Assembly (NCBI RefSeq): GCF_900476045.1 | Contig: NZ_LS483440.1 | Location: forward strand, 558,001-622,000 | Direction: 5' to 3' | Length of the DNA: 64,000 bases | From: Gemella morbillorum | GTDB taxonomy: Bacteria > Bacillota > Bacilli > Staphylococcales > Gemellaceae | Shown: in pieces, positions 49,216 through 59,562 of the stretch | How positions within the stretch are numbered: the stretch's first letter is position 1 | Layout of the letters: each line of letters opens with the position of its first letter | Made by a program: the position numbers and the translations under genes | The notes under the pieces: generated by a model | The model's input: only the letters and a program-made list of their open reading frames with translations | Databases searched by the model: none | What the model was told of the DNA's origin: nothing

Positions 49216-50937
49216 ATGTTAAAACAAGAATTGTTGAAGATAGTAGATTTTGATTATGACAAAAAAATTAATAATATTGGAATTTATGGACAAAATATAA
49301 CAACAAAAGTATTAGAAATTTATAATGAATTTGTTAAAAGCAATAAGAATGTTGTTGTAATTACACAAGATAAAGCGGAAGCAGAAGAACTTTTTTCATT
49401 GATTACTACATTAGAAAAAGAAACATATATTTATCCAGAAATAGATATTTTAAAAAGACACACAGCTAAAAGTAATGATTTAGTACAAAATTCTATAAAA
49501 GTGCTGGAAAACTTAGTTTCAAAAGTTCCAAGTATAATAATTATTCCTATTGAAGCAAGCTACAGAACATTAAAAGATCCTGAAAAATTTTTGAATACTA
49601 CATTTGAAATTAATATAGAGACATTAATAAATTTTGAGGACTTGCAGAAAAAACTAGTTAATATGGGTTATAATCGTGTTGACAGTGTCGATGTAGTAGG
49701 AGAATTTTCGAAAAGAGGAAGTATAGTTGATATTTTTAGTCCATTAAATGAAAAACCTATACGCTTGGATTTTTTCGATGATGAGTTAGATAGTATTCGT
49801 ACTTTTGATGAAATTACGCAAAAATCTCTAGAAAAAGTAGAAAATGTGACTATATATCCAACGAATGACTTTTTCTTAACGAATGAAGAAAAAGATATTG
49901 CCGTAACAAAAATATTAGAACGATTGAAAGATGAAAAACTTAAACAAGAGGAAAACTATAAGGATATTAGTGACTATTTACAAGAAAAAATAGAAATATA
50001 TAGAGCTACTGGGGATTTTAGTGAATTAGAGAGTTTTTCTAATCTAATATATGAACATACTTTTAGTATTGCAGATTATTTTACAGAGGATGTTGTTATT
50101 TTCTTTGATAATTATCATAAAATCACAGAAAAAGTTGAAAGTTTGCGTCAGTATTTCTTAACAAATTTACAAGAAATTAATAGAACATATATTCACCAAA
50201 ATATTGTTGATGATAATGCATTTGAAAAAATTCAAAATAAAAAAGTGAGAAAGTACTATTTATCTAATTTAAAATTAAACGAAAAGATTATAGAGAAAAA
50301 CTATAATATAGATATTACGGACCTGGTGTATTATGTTAATGAAGAATACTTAACTAAAGAAATAAGAGAAAAGTTAGATAATGATTATAAAGTTTTAATT
50401 TCTTTAAATACTCAAAAACAAAAAGATTATGTTGAAAAGATTTTATTTGATAATTATTTTTATGATGATATTTATTACGGAATAAAAAATGGGAAGATTT
50501 TCATTGACGTTAATAAATACCATTTGAAAGGTTTTGAAGATAAGAAAAATAAAATATTTTTATTAACACCGCGTGAATTATTTACAGAAGAAGAACGAAA
50601 AAAACGTCGTGTAAAATTTAAATATACAAATTCTGAAAAAATAAGAAATTATCAAGAATTAAATATTGGCGATTATATTGTTCATATAAGCCACGGTATT
50701 GGTCTTTATGAGGGAATAGAGAATATCGAAGTCAACGGAGTGTATAAAGATTTTTTAAAAATAGTTTATGATGGTGGAGATGTTATTTATGTTGATATTA
50801 ACAATATGAATTATATTCAAAAATATACTGCTTCAACAGATAACAGAAAACCACAACTAAATAAACTTGGAACTAAAAAATGGCAACAAGTAAAAATAAA
50901 GTTCGTCGTGAAATTGAAGATATTTCGGAAGACTTGA
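49216..50937 (+). pseudogene. mfd: Mfd, N-terminal part (frame broken)
   Basis: This frame covers about the first 560 residues of transcription-repair coupling factor: UvrB-like domains, then the RNA-polymerase-interacting domain (about 475-555; GDYIVHISHGIGLYEG, FLKIVYDGGDVIYV). Good coding ends at KWQQVK, after which the frame gives a short unrelated tail. The next frame resumes with NKVRREIEDISEDL. One extra A in the AAAAA run at 50892-50896 would join the two. It is either a real mutation, a phase-variable site or a sequencing error. Start after AAGGAG. Confidence 0.88.
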
Positions 50938-52772
50938 TTAAATTGTATATAAAACGTGAATTAAGTTCAGGTTATGCATATAGTTTTGATAGTAGCTTGC
51001 AACAAGAATTTGAAGATGACTTTTCTTTTATACCTACCGATGATCAATTAAAAGCAACTGAAGAAATAAAACGTGATATGGAAAAACAACGTCCAATGGA
51101 CAGGCTCTTATGTGGAGATGTAGGTTTTGGGAAAACTGAAGTTGCCATGCGTATTGCGTTTAAAGCAGTTATGGATGCAAAGCAAGTAGCAGTTTTAGTA
51201 CCAACAACACTTTTAGCTGAGCAACACTATGAAAACTTTGTTAATCGTTTTGCAAACTTTCCTGTTAATATAGAGGTAGTTAGTCGTTTCAAAAGTGCAA
51301 AAGATATTACAGAAATTTGCAAGAGATTACGAGAAGGGAAAATTGATATTATTATCGGAACACATAAACTTCTTAATGATAAATTTAAATATAAAGATTT
51401 AGGTTTATTGATTATTGATGAAGAGCAACGCTTCGGTGTTAAACACAAAGAGAAGATAAAACACTTAAAAAATACGATTGATGTTCTGACACTAAGTGCA
51501 ACACCAATACCAAGAACATTACATATGAGTTTGATAGGTATTCGTGACTTGTCAGTAATAGAAACCCCACCAAGTGAACGACAACCGATTCAGACTTTTG
51601 TTACCGCGCAAAATAACATGATAGTTAAAGAAGCGATTATGAATGAAGTTTCTCGTGGTGGGCAGGTATTTTATGTTTATAATAGAGTAGATAGCATAGA
51701 TGAAAAATATTTGGAGTTGAAAAGATTATTGCCAGATATAAATATCGCATACGCACATGGTAGAATGACACAACGTGAACTTGAGCGTATTATGTCTGAT
51801 GTAATTGATAGAAAATATGATTTATTAATTACAACTACAATAATAGAAACAGGAATTGATATTTCTAATGTTAATACTCTTATTGTAGAAGATGCAGATC
51901 GTTTTGGTCTTAGTCAGCTATACCAACTTCGTGGACGTGTAGGAAGAAGCAGTAGAGAAGCTTATGCTTATTTAATGTATCAGCCATTCAAAGCTCTTAC
52001 AGAAAATTCTGAGAAAAGATTATCAGCAATTAAGAATTTTACAACTTTAGGAAGTGGATTTAAAATTGCTATGCAAGATTTATCAATTAGAGGAGCGGGA
52101 GATGTTCTTGGTGGCCGACAACATGGATTTATTGACTCTGTAGGGTATACATTATATTCACAAATGTTAGAGCAAGAGATTCAAATGAAAAAAGGTATAT
52201 TAGAACCTATTTTGGAACGAGATAAAACACAAGATGCAGAGTATTATGAAAATATAATAAAAGAATCCGCTCCAAAACTTCAAAAAGATCTTTTTGAAGC
52301 AGAAAATGATGATTTTGAGATTAAATTAAATGTAGATGCATTTATTCCAAAAGAATATATTAGTAGTGATGCAGACAAAATAGATTTTTATAAGCGATTA
52401 AATAGCGTTATTACTGATGAGGAAATTGATAGTATAGTAGAAGATTTAATTGATAGATTTTCTGATTTTGGCACAGAGGTTACTAATTTAATTGATATTT
52501 GTTACTTAAAAGTTAAAGCAAAAGAGTCGAGAGTTACAAGTGTTAAAGAACTTGCAAACAAAGTAATTGTAACTTTTGAAAAAGGTATAGTAAATAAATT
52601 AAAAGGAAAAGAATTGTTTGCTGCCTTGATGCCACATAAAGATGTGAGAATTATTGCTAAAGATGGGTTCTTTTTAGAAATAGATAAAAAAGAGCGTTAC
52701 AATATTCGTCGTATTAGAGATATGATAAATCTAGTAAAAGAAAATATGGAGGAAACTAATGACAAAGATTAG
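50880..52772 (+). pseudogene. mfd: Mfd, C-terminal part (helicase/translocase)
   Basis: This frame holds the RecG-like translocase and C-terminal domain of Mfd: Walker A GDVGFGKTE, Walker B IIDEEQRFG, LSATPIPRT, TTIIETGID and QLRGRVGRS, ending in the TRCF domain (about 470-590). The listed ATG at 50880 is not a natural start; real homology begins just after the frameshift near 50897. Joined with the upstream part the protein would be about 1185 residues, the normal Mfd length. It overlaps tag by 14 bases. Confidence 0.88.
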
Positions 52773-53322
52773 ATGCCCATGGGTAAAAGGAGAGTTAGAT
52801 ACAAAATATCACGATACTGAATGGGGAAGAAAAACTCATGATGAAAGAGAGTTGTTTGAGTATTTAATTTTAGAAGGGATGCAGGCTGGACTTAGTTGGT
52901 CATTAATTCTAAAAAAACGAGAAAATTTTAGAAAAGCTTTTGATAATTTTGACTATAATATTTGCGCGAATTATAGCGATGACTATTTAAACTCTTTACT
53001 AGAAGATGAGGGTATTATTAGAAATAAGTTAAAAATATATGGTGTGAGAAAAAATGCATTAGCCTTTTTGAAAGTAAGAGAAGAATTTGGAACTTTCGAC
53101 AACTACATTTGGCAATTTACAGATTTTAAAACACTTAGTTCAAATCTGAAATCTTATAAAGATGCGCCTAGTAATACTGAATTATCAGATAAAATAAGCA
53201 AGGATATGAAAAAAAGAGGATTTACTTTTGTAGGAAGTACAATCATATACAGCTATATGCAAGCGATAGGAATGATAAACGATCACCAAGTAGACTGCTT
53301 TTGTTATAGCGACTGTAGGTAG
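52759..53322 (+). CDS. tag: DNA-3-methyladenine glycosylase I
   Basis: This 187-residue base-excision repair enzyme removes 3-methyladenine. Typical wording: RCPWV (residues 5-9, zinc Cys), YHDTEWG (zinc His), LEGMQAGLSWSLILKKR, and the C-terminal zinc pair in NDHQVDCFCY. It overlaps mfd, so two DNA repair genes are co-transcribed. Start after GGAGG. Confidence 0.95.
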   Translation: MTKIRCPWVKGELDTKYHDTEWGRKTHDERELFEYLILEGMQAGLSWSLILKKRENFRKAFDNFDYNICANYSDDYLNSLLEDEGIIRNKLKIYGVRKNALAFLKVREEFGTFDNYIWQFTDFKTLSSNLKSYKDAPSNTELSDKISKDMKKRGFTFVGSTIIYSYMQAIGMINDHQVDCFCYSDCR

Positions 53323-53435
53323 ATAAGTATTAAAATAAAACTTGTATAATTGTATTAAAATTTAACTATAACTTTACTTTATATCGAATAACGTCTATAA
53401 TAATAAAAGTGTTAAATTTTATGATAGGATTTAGT

Positions 53436-53957
53436 ATGAATAAGAGAACTGTTAGTATTGAAGAAATTATAGAAAACAAAAAATACATTAAAATATTCGA
53501 TGATGAGATAAAAAAAATAAGAGAAATTCCTAAAATGCCTAAATGTGAATTTATCCATATCGGAGCAACAAGTACAACAGATGTTATTGGGGAAAAAATA
53601 GTTGATATACTTGTTGTTGTAGAAAATTTACATGAGATAACAACATTTGACGAAAAAAGATTAAATAATATAAGTTATCATAGAATAGCTCATAATGGTA
53701 CTAAGGGTGTAATTAAGTATGCGAGACTTACAGACTATTTTTCTATGAGCTATGATGTAATATTATATGTAGTTCAACGCGGGACAGAAATACATAACGA
53801 TTTTTTAAAATTAAAAAAGGTTTTTGAAAAAGAGGAATTAAAGGCTGAGTATAATGAATTTAAACTTATTAATAAAGAATATACGTTTAAAGATTACTCA
53901 AATAAAAAATTAGAGTTTATAAATAAAATGTTAAAGAAGGTAGAAATAGATGATTAA
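53436..53957 (+). CDS. GrpB-like (UPF0157) nucleotidyltransferase-fold protein
   Basis: This 173-residue protein carries the GrpB/UPF0157 core FIHIGATSTTDVIGEKIVDI and later ISYHRIAHNGTKGV. The family has a nucleotidyltransferase fold, but its role is not settled. I chose ATG 53436 (MNKRTVSIEEI), with TAGGAT before it; GTG 53409 and ATG 53421 are alternatives. It overlaps murB by 8 bases. Confidence 0.7.
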   Translation: MNKRTVSIEEIIENKKYIKIFDDEIKKIREIPKMPKCEFIHIGATSTTDVIGEKIVDILVVVENLHEITTFDEKRLNNISYHRIAHNGTKGVIKYARLTDYFSMSYDVILYVVQRGTEIHNDFLKLKKVFEKEELKAEYNEFKLINKEYTFKDYSNKKLEFINKMLKKVEIDD

Positions 53958-54852
53958 AGCACAAGGTATAGAAAGTGTTGTTCGTAATAGTGAAGTATTA
54001 TTTAATGAACCGCTAAAAAAATACAGTTTTACTAAAACGGGAGGCAATGCTGAGGTTTTAGTACGTGTAAAAACAGAAGAAGATTTTCAGAATATAATCA
54101 AATATAGTTATGACCACAAAATAGAATTGACTATTTTAGGAAATGGATCTAATGTTTTAATTTCTGATACTGGAATAAGTGGAATTGTTGTTATAACTAG
54201 TGATATGAATAATATAGAATTATCGGAGGAAAATATATTATCGTGCTATGCAGGAACAACATTGAAAGAACTTACTGATTTTTGTATAGAAAATAGTTTG
54301 ACTAATCTTGAATTTTCATGCGGTATACCAGGAAGTGTAGGCGGTGCAATTTTTATGAATGCTGGAGCTTATGGTGGTGAAATGAAAGAAGTAGTAGAAA
54401 AAGTAGAAGTTTTTGATAGAAAAGGTAATAAGAAAGTGTATTCTAATGAGGACATGAATTTTTCTTATAGACATTCTGTAATTCAAGAAACAGGAGAGAT
54501 TATTTCTAAAGTTTACTTTAAAATGATAGATGGAAACAAAGAAGAAATAATAGCTAGAGTTAATGAACTAAATAAAATGCGTGAAGAAAAGCAACCATTA
54601 GAGTATCCTTCATGTGGTTCTGTTTTCAAAAGACCGGTTGGTTATTTTGCAGGGAAATTAATTCAAGATGCTGGTCTTCAAGGATTGACTGTGGGAGGAG
54701 CTCAGGTTTCAACAAAACATGCTGGATTTATGGTGAATATAAATAATGCTACTTGTGAAGATTATAAAAACTTAATAAAAAAAGTTCAAGAAGAAGTATT
54801 TAAACATTCTGGCGTTAAACTAGAATGTGAAGTTAAAGTTCTAGGAGAATAG
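53950..54852 (+). CDS. murB: UDP-N-acetylenolpyruvoylglucosamine reductase
   Basis: This 300-residue FAD enzyme makes UDP-MurNAc for peptidoglycan. FAD site: GNGSNVLI (about 59-66) and CGIPGSVGGAIFMNAGAYGG (about 121-140). Substrate/catalytic: FSYRHS, and CGSVFKRP with the proton-donor Ser. Type II MurB length. Coupled to the GrpB-like gene; ends in a perfect terminator. Confidence 0.97.
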   Translation: MIKAQGIESVVRNSEVLFNEPLKKYSFTKTGGNAEVLVRVKTEEDFQNIIKYSYDHKIELTILGNGSNVLISDTGISGIVVITSDMNNIELSEENILSCYAGTTLKELTDFCIENSLTNLEFSCGIPGSVGGAIFMNAGAYGGEMKEVVEKVEVFDRKGNKKVYSNEDMNFSYRHSVIQETGEIISKVYFKMIDGNKEEIIARVNELNKMREEKQPLEYPSCGSVFKRPVGYFAGKLIQDAGLQGLTVGGAQVSTKHAGFMVNINNATCEDYKNLIKKVQEEVFKHSGVKLECEVKVLGE

Positions 54853-54853
54853 T

Positions 54854-54892
54854 AAAAACGTTAGTCATAATTTTATGACTAACGTTTTTTTT
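54854..54892. terminator. Bidirectional terminator between murB and rarA
   Basis: Perfect 15-bp stem aaaaacgttagtcat / atgactaacgttttt with 6-base loop and T tract. Confidence 0.95.
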
Positions 54893-54919
54893 AGGAATGT
54901 GCTAATATGCTTAATAAGA

Positions 54920-56167
54920 TTATTTTTGACTATCAATAAAATTCTTATATGCATTAAGATTTTGTTCGTTTTTATTATTTGTTTTAGGTGTATAGAATAA
55001 AGAACCTACCAAGTTATCAGGTAAATATTGTTGTTTTACATAGCCACTTGGATAAGAGTGGGGATATTTATAGCCGACTCCACGATTAAGTTTTTCTGCT
55101 CCAGAGTAATGGCTATCACGTAAGTGGTCTGGAATAATAAACTTAGGATTGCGATTTGTTTCAGCTAAGGCATTATCGATTGCCATAATTGCACTGTTTG
55201 ATTTTATCGAAAGTGCCAATTGAATAACAGCATTTGCTAAAGGAATACGAGCTTCAGGAAGACCCAGCATTCTTGCACTTTCTACCGCGGCATGAACGAA
55301 TGGACCAATATTCGGATTTGCAAGCCCGATATCTTCATAGGCTATAACTGTCATTCTACGATAAATAGTATCTAAATCCCCACTGTCAATTAGTAGTGCG
55401 AGGTAATATAACGATGCATCAACATCACTTCCTCGAATAGACTTTTGAAAGGCGCTAATAATATCATAAAAAGCGTCGCCATCTTTATCATAGTTTTTGA
55501 ATTTTCCTAGTGATAAACTCAGAAGTTTTTCCTTTGTTATATGTTCATCCTCGTTGGATAAGTTATATAAAATTTCAAATGTATTAAGTGAAAATCTTAA
55601 ATCACCTGATGAATTAAGTGCGATAGCTTTAAAGACATCGTCATCAATAGAAAGATTTTTAGAAAATATGTCATTGTTTTTTGCTATTTTTTTTAGATAA
55701 TTGTAAATATCATCTTCATTAATTTGTTTTAGTTCAAAAATCATAAGGCGAGATCTTATAGCAGGATTAACAGTATGATAAGGGTTGTTGGTAGTACAAC
55801 CGATAACATAAATATTATCATATTCAATTTCAGGGAGAAGAATATCCTGCATAGGTTTTGTCAATCTATGGAATTCATCTAAAAGTAAAAGAACTTTTTT
55901 AAATCGTTTAGATTCTTCAATGACCGTAGTTAAATCCTTTTTAGAACAGTTTACAGCATTCAATATTTTGAATTTATAATCTAATTCGTTAGCTAATGCA
56001 TTTGCTATTGAAGTTTTACCCGTACCAGGAGGTCCATATAAAATAAATGAAAACATTTTTTCGCTTTCTACTATTTTTGTTAGAACTTTATTTTTTCCAA
56101 TAAGATGTTGTTGTCCAATTATATCAGTAATTTTTTTGGGACGAAGTTCATTAATAAGTGTTTGCAT
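54920..56167 (-). CDS. rarA: RarA/MgsA replication-associated AAA+ ATPase
   Basis: This 415-residue clamp-loader-like ATPase acts at stalled replication forks. Walker A GPPGTGKTS (about residues 45-53), Walker B LLLLDEFHRL, sensor SRLMIFEL; the C-terminal part has the MgsA_C signature (ALYYLALLIDSGD, DIGLANP, GYKYPHSYP). Length normal. Start after AGGAGG. Divergent from ssrA. Confidence 0.95.
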   Translation of the reverse strand: MQTLINELRPKKITDIIGQQHLIGKNKVLTKIVESEKMFSFILYGPPGTGKTSIANALANELDYKFKILNAVNCSKKDLTTVIEESKRFKKVLLLLDEFHRLTKPMQDILLPEIEYDNIYVIGCTTNNPYHTVNPAIRSRLMIFELKQINEDDIYNYLKKIAKNNDIFSKNLSIDDDVFKAIALNSSGDLRFSLNTFEILYNLSNEDEHITKEKLLSLSLGKFKNYDKDGDAFYDIISAFQKSIRGSDVDASLYYLALLIDSGDLDTIYRRMTVIAYEDIGLANPNIGPFVHAAVESARMLGLPEARIPLANAVIQLALSIKSNSAIMAIDNALAETNRNPKFIIPDHLRDSHYSGAEKLNRGVGYKYPHSYPSGYVKQQYLPDNLVGSLFYTPKTNNKNEQNLNAYKNFIDSQK

Positions 56168-56219
56168 ATTTACCTCCTAATTTTTTAATTCAACTTGATT
56201 ATACCATACAATTTTAAAT

Positions 56220-56248
56220 TTTACATAATGTAAATTTTATGGTAAAAT
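56220..56248 (+). promoter_or_regulatory. ssrA promoter embedded in a perfect palindrome
   Basis: TTTACA (56220-56225) and TAAAAT (56243-56248, preceded by TGG) are 17 bases apart. The -35 box is the left part of the palindrome TTTACAT-A-ATGTAAA (56220-56234). Confidence 0.65.
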
Positions 56249-56265
56249 AAATTCATCATCAAAAC

Positions 56266-56619
56266 GGGGATGTTTAGGATTCGACAGGGATGCTAGTCTT
56301 CTTGGTGGCATGTAGGAGGGTTGGCTCCTTTAATAACACACTCAGTTAAATATAACTGGCGAAAAAACAAATTACGCTTTAGCAGCTTAATAGCTAAAGG
56401 CTGATTACTTTGTTCGACTGTGGCAAAGCTAATCGGTTCATTAATAGCAGTCTACGATTTATCACTTCCGTTTGTAGTGGTAAATAAGAGAATAATCAAA
56501 CTCGTTTTTCATTGCCCGTTTATCGGCTTAAGTGAAAAATTAAATTTAATAGGTAAACTAAACATGTAGAAGCTAAGGGGAGGTTTTCTTGGACGCGGGT
56601 TCAAATCCCGCCATCTCCA
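56266..56619 (+). ncRNA. ssrA: tmRNA
   Basis: The ends pair as in all one-piece tmRNAs: GGGGATG...TTCGACAGGG at the 5' side and GGTTCAAATCCCGCC-ATCTCCA at the 3' side. The tag frame starts at GGC (56358) and reads GEKTNYALAA then TAA TAG, so the tag is (A)GEKTNYALAA. The 3' CCA is not encoded (TAC follows the discriminator A) and would have to be added. A terminator follows nine bases later. Confidence 0.97.
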
Positions 56620-56627
56620 TACTATTG

Positions 56628-56662
56628 CTAGAGTAGAAATACTCTAGTATTTTTCTATTTTT
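56628..56662 (+). terminator. Terminator of ssrA
   Basis: Stem ctagagta / tactctag, 4-base loop, then TATTTTTCTATTTTT. Confidence 0.9.
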
Positions 56663-56725
56663 CTATATATTAGTTAGCGAAATTAATTTTTTAATTTTTT
56701 TCTTATAAAAGTTAATTATAATTAT

Positions 56726-56755
56726 TTGCTAATATAAAGATTTATATAGTATAAT
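56726..56755 (+). promoter_or_regulatory. Promoter of small membrane protein
   Basis: TTGCTA (56726-56731) and TATAAT (56750-56755), 18 bases apart. Confidence 0.65.
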
Positions 56756-56793
56756 AATGGTGTAGAGAAAAAATATCTTGGGAGGCGGTAATT

Positions 56794-57039
56794 ATGATGA
56801 AATTAAAGTCAGTATTTAAATTTGGTGATTTAGACAACCAAGAAGAAGTTTATAATGGTGGTGTAATATCTATACTTCTAGCGATAGGTAGACATTTATG
56901 GTTGAGTATAACCAATATTGTTAAAGCATTAGGATATACTTTATATCTAGTAACTTGGTTAGTTTATGCAATGTTTGTAGTGTTGGCTATAGGATTGTTA
57001 TTTTACTATCTTTATTTAGTAGCATTAGCACTATTCTAG
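56794..57039 (+). CDS. Small membrane protein, unknown
   Basis: This 81-residue protein has a polar N-terminal part (1-22) and two hydrophobic segments (about 22-50 and 51-80), so it is probably a two-helix membrane protein. GGGAGG lies nine bases before the first of two ATG codons. It has its own promoter and a strong terminator, so it is likely a real gene. I do not recognise the family. Confidence 0.7.
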   Translation: MMKLKSVFKFGDLDNQEEVYNGGVISILLAIGRHLWLSITNIVKALGYTLYLVTWLVYAMFVVLAIGLLFYYLYLVALALF

Positions 57040-57058
57040 AATATTATATTATAAAATA

Positions 57059-57106
57059 AAAACAGCTGTAAAAGTGTCTTTAAATGCTCTTTTACAGCTG
57101 TTTTAT
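57059..57106 (+). terminator. Terminator of small membrane protein
   Basis: Perfect 16-bp stem aaaacagctgtaaaag / cttttacagctgtttt with 14-base loop. Confidence 0.88.
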
Positions 57107-57120
57107 GTAAGAAGACAAGT

Positions 57121-57149
57121 TTGTAAATAATTATTAATTATGCTATAAT
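57121..57149 (+). promoter_or_regulatory. Promoter of the MBL-nfeD-floA operon
   Basis: TTGTAA (57121-57126) and TATAAT (57144-57149, TG extended), 17 bases apart. Confidence 0.75.
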
Positions 57150-57179
57150 ATATCTATAATCAAAAGGAAGTAAAAAAGG

Positions 57180-57899
57180 ATGCTAATTAAATTCTCAGAA
57201 AAGCTTTATTACACAAAACAACGTTATATGTATTTGGAACCAACCATTGGATATGTAAAGGGAGAAAATTTTTCTGTTATGCTTGATGCGGGCAATGGTC
57301 CAAGCCAAGTAGCGGAGTTTCTAAAAGAACTTGAGGAAAATTCTTTGCCAAAACCAAGTTATGTTATTCTTACTCATCATCATTGGGATCATAGTTTTGG
57401 TGCAGGATACTTAGATATTCCAGTGATTTCTACAGAACGAGCAAAAGATTCTCTAATAGAATTATCTAAGTTAAAATGGGATGACGAAAGCTTATATAAA
57501 AGAGTGGAAGTGGGAACTGAAATAAAATATAGCGCAGATGTGCTAAAAAAAGTCTATGAGAATTATGAAATAAAAATAAAAATTCCAGATATGCCTAAAA
57601 GTGCAGATTTTAATCTTAACTTGGGAGGAATAAAGATAACTTGTTTCAGTAGCGATAATTCGCATTCTGATGATGCATTTTTAATTTATATTGCTGACGA
57701 AAAGGTATTATTTTTAGGAGATAGTCATGCTAAAAATTATTATACACAGCCAATGAGTTATAATAAAATCAAACTTCACGATTATATCGATAAGATTAGT
57801 AAAATTGATTTCGAGTATGCAATTCCAGGACATGGAAATATTTTTACGAGAAATGAGTTACTAACTTATTTAGAAAAAGAATATATAAAAATGAGGTGA
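57180..57899 (+). CDS. MBL fold metallo-hydrolase
   Basis: This 239-residue metallo-beta-lactamase-fold enzyme has the zinc motif THHHWDH (about residues 64-70), a later SDNSHSDD (His/Asp), GDSHAKN and PGHGNIF. Its substrate is unknown; no signal peptide. It is the first gene of an operon with nfeD, floA and two tail proteins, the next start being four bases after its stop. The link to flotillin membrane domains is by position only. Confidence 0.85.
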   Translation: MLIKFSEKLYYTKQRYMYLEPTIGYVKGENFSVMLDAGNGPSQVAEFLKELEENSLPKPSYVILTHHHWDHSFGAGYLDIPVISTERAKDSLIELSKLKWDDESLYKRVEVGTEIKYSADVLKKVYENYEIKIKIPDMPKSADFNLNLGGIKITCFSSDNSHSDDAFLIYIADEKVLFLGDSHAKNYYTQPMSYNKIKLHDYIDKISKIDFEYAIPGHGNIFTRNELLTYLEKEYIKMR

Positions 57900-57903
57900 T
57901 TAA

Positions 57904-58530
57904 ATGGCAAATTTATATTTGTACCTTGATTGGATTATTTTAATCTTAATGTCACTTACATTTTGTCAACAACTATTCTCAAAAAAATTTAATTTTTATG
58001 GAGTACTTTCCATTCTAAGTTTGGCAATATATATTGCTTTACATTCTTATTCAACGGGGTTAAGTATTTTTGTATTTGTTCTTTTCCTTGGAGGAATAGC
58101 ACTTATTGGCTTGGAAATGTTTATACCAGGAGGAATAGTTGGGACTGTAGGTATAATTACCTTGATTTATGCAATAATTTATGTTAATGAATCAACTTAT
58201 AATATTGCATTCATCATAATTGTATCATTTATGTTAGGCGTAGGTTTATATTTATTTAATAGAAAACTGTTAAATAAAAAATTAGCTTTCTTAAATCAAC
58301 TAGTGTTGAATGATGCAATTTCTACAGAAGAAGGTTATGTTGCAAGTGAGAGCCGAGTAGATTTAATTGGTAAAAAATTGCTAGCGTATACTGACCTTCG
58401 TCCAGCGGGAGTAGCAGCTCTAAATAATGTAAAATTTGATGTAGTTACAGATGGGGATTTTGTAGAAAAAGGTAATGAAATTGAAGTTATACGTGTCGAA
58501 GGTATGCGTATAGTTGTAAAAAAAATTTAA
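57904..58530 (+). CDS. nfeD: NfeD family membrane protein
   Basis: This 208-residue protein has four to five membrane helices (residues 10-130) and a C-terminal OB-fold domain (about 140-208; GKKLLAYTDLRPAGVAALNN, then FDVVTDGDFVEKGNEIEVI). NfeD proteins are coupled to flotillins; floA lies 21 bases downstream. No long protease domain is present, so this is the short form. Confidence 0.9.
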   Translation: MANLYLYLDWIILILMSLTFCQQLFSKKFNFYGVLSILSLAIYIALHSYSTGLSIFVFVLFLGGIALIGLEMFIPGGIVGTVGIITLIYAIIYVNESTYNIAFIIIVSFMLGVGLYLFNRKLLNKKLAFLNQLVLNDAISTEEGYVASESRVDLIGKKLLAYTDLRPAGVAALNNVKFDVVTDGDFVEKGNEIEVIRVEGMRIVVKKI

Positions 58531-58551
58531 TAATTTAAAGGAGGAAATGTT

Positions 58552-59538
58552 ATGCCAGAATTAGTTTTCACAGGTATAATTTTAGTGGTAGTACTAATTG
58601 TATTATCAATATTTTTCACTTTCTTTCCGCTTGGACTTTGGATTAGTGCTATAGCAGCTGGTGTTAAAGTTAGTATCTTTACACTTGTTGGTATGCGTTT
58701 AAGACGTGTTATTCCAAGTAGAGTAATTAATCCGATGATTAAAGCTCATAAAGCGGGATTAGCTGTAACAATAAATCAGCTAGAAAGTCACTATTTAGCT
58801 GGAGGGAATGTAGATAGAGTTATTAATGCTCTTATTGCTGCACACCGTGCAAATATAGTAAGCTTAACATTTGAACGATGTGCCGCTATTGATTTAGCAG
58901 GACGTGATGTGCTTCAAGCCGTTCAAATGAGCGTTAACCCGAAAGTTATAGAAACACCTTATATTGCAGGGGTAGCTATCAACGGGATTGAGGTTAAGGC
59001 CAAAGCTCGTATTACAGTTCGTGCAAATATTGAAAGACTTGTTGGGGGAGCTGGGGAAGAAACAGTTATCGCTCGTGTAGGTGAAGGTATTGTATCAACT
59101 ATCGGGTCATCTGAATCACATACAGTAGTATTAGAAAATCCAGATAGAATTTCTAAAACAATTCTTGATAAAGGTCTTGATGCAGGTACTGCATTTGAAA
59201 TCTTATCGATTGACATTTTAGATGTAGACATCGGTCAAAACATTGGTGCAAACTTACAAACAGAACAAGCTATTGCTGATAAAAACATCGCGCAAGCTAA
59301 AGCTGAACAACGTCGTGCAATGGCGGTAGCAGCTGAACAAGAAATGAAAGCAAGAATTCAAGAAATGCGCGCGAAAGTAGTAGAAGCAGAAGCACAGTTA
59401 CCACTTGCTATGGCAAAAGCATTCCAAGATGGGAACTTAGGTGTTATGGATTATATGAATTATAAAAACTTAGAAGCGGATACAGGAATGAGAGATTCAA
59501 TCAAACGTATGTCTCAACCAGAAACACAAGAAAAATAA
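58552..59538 (+). CDS. floA: Flotillin-like protein FloA
   Basis: This 328-residue membrane scaffold organises functional membrane microdomains. An N-terminal hydrophobic hairpin (about 5-50) precedes the PHB domain (about 60-210; [20 protein letters not shown]). A coiled coil rich in Ala/Glu/Lys/Gln follows (about 230-295). Length and wording match YqfA/FloA closely. Start after AAAGGAGG. In operon with nfeD and two unknown proteins. Confidence 0.95.
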   Translation: MPELVFTGIILVVVLIVLSIFFTFFPLGLWISAIAAGVKVSIFTLVGMRLRRVIPSRVINPMIKAHKAGLAVTINQLESHYLAGGNVDRVINALIAAHRANIVSLTFERCAAIDLAGRDVLQAVQMSVNPKVIETPYIAGVAINGIEVKAKARITVRANIERLVGGAGEETVIARVGEGIVSTIGSSESHTVVLENPDRISKTILDKGLDAGTAFEILSIDILDVDIGQNIGANLQTEQAIADKNIAQAKAEQRRAMAVAAEQEMKARIQEMRAKVVEAEAQLPLAMAKAFQDGNLGVMDYMNYKNLEADTGMRDSIKRMSQPETQEK

Positions 59539-59562
59539 TAACTAAATAAAGGAGGGGCTAAA

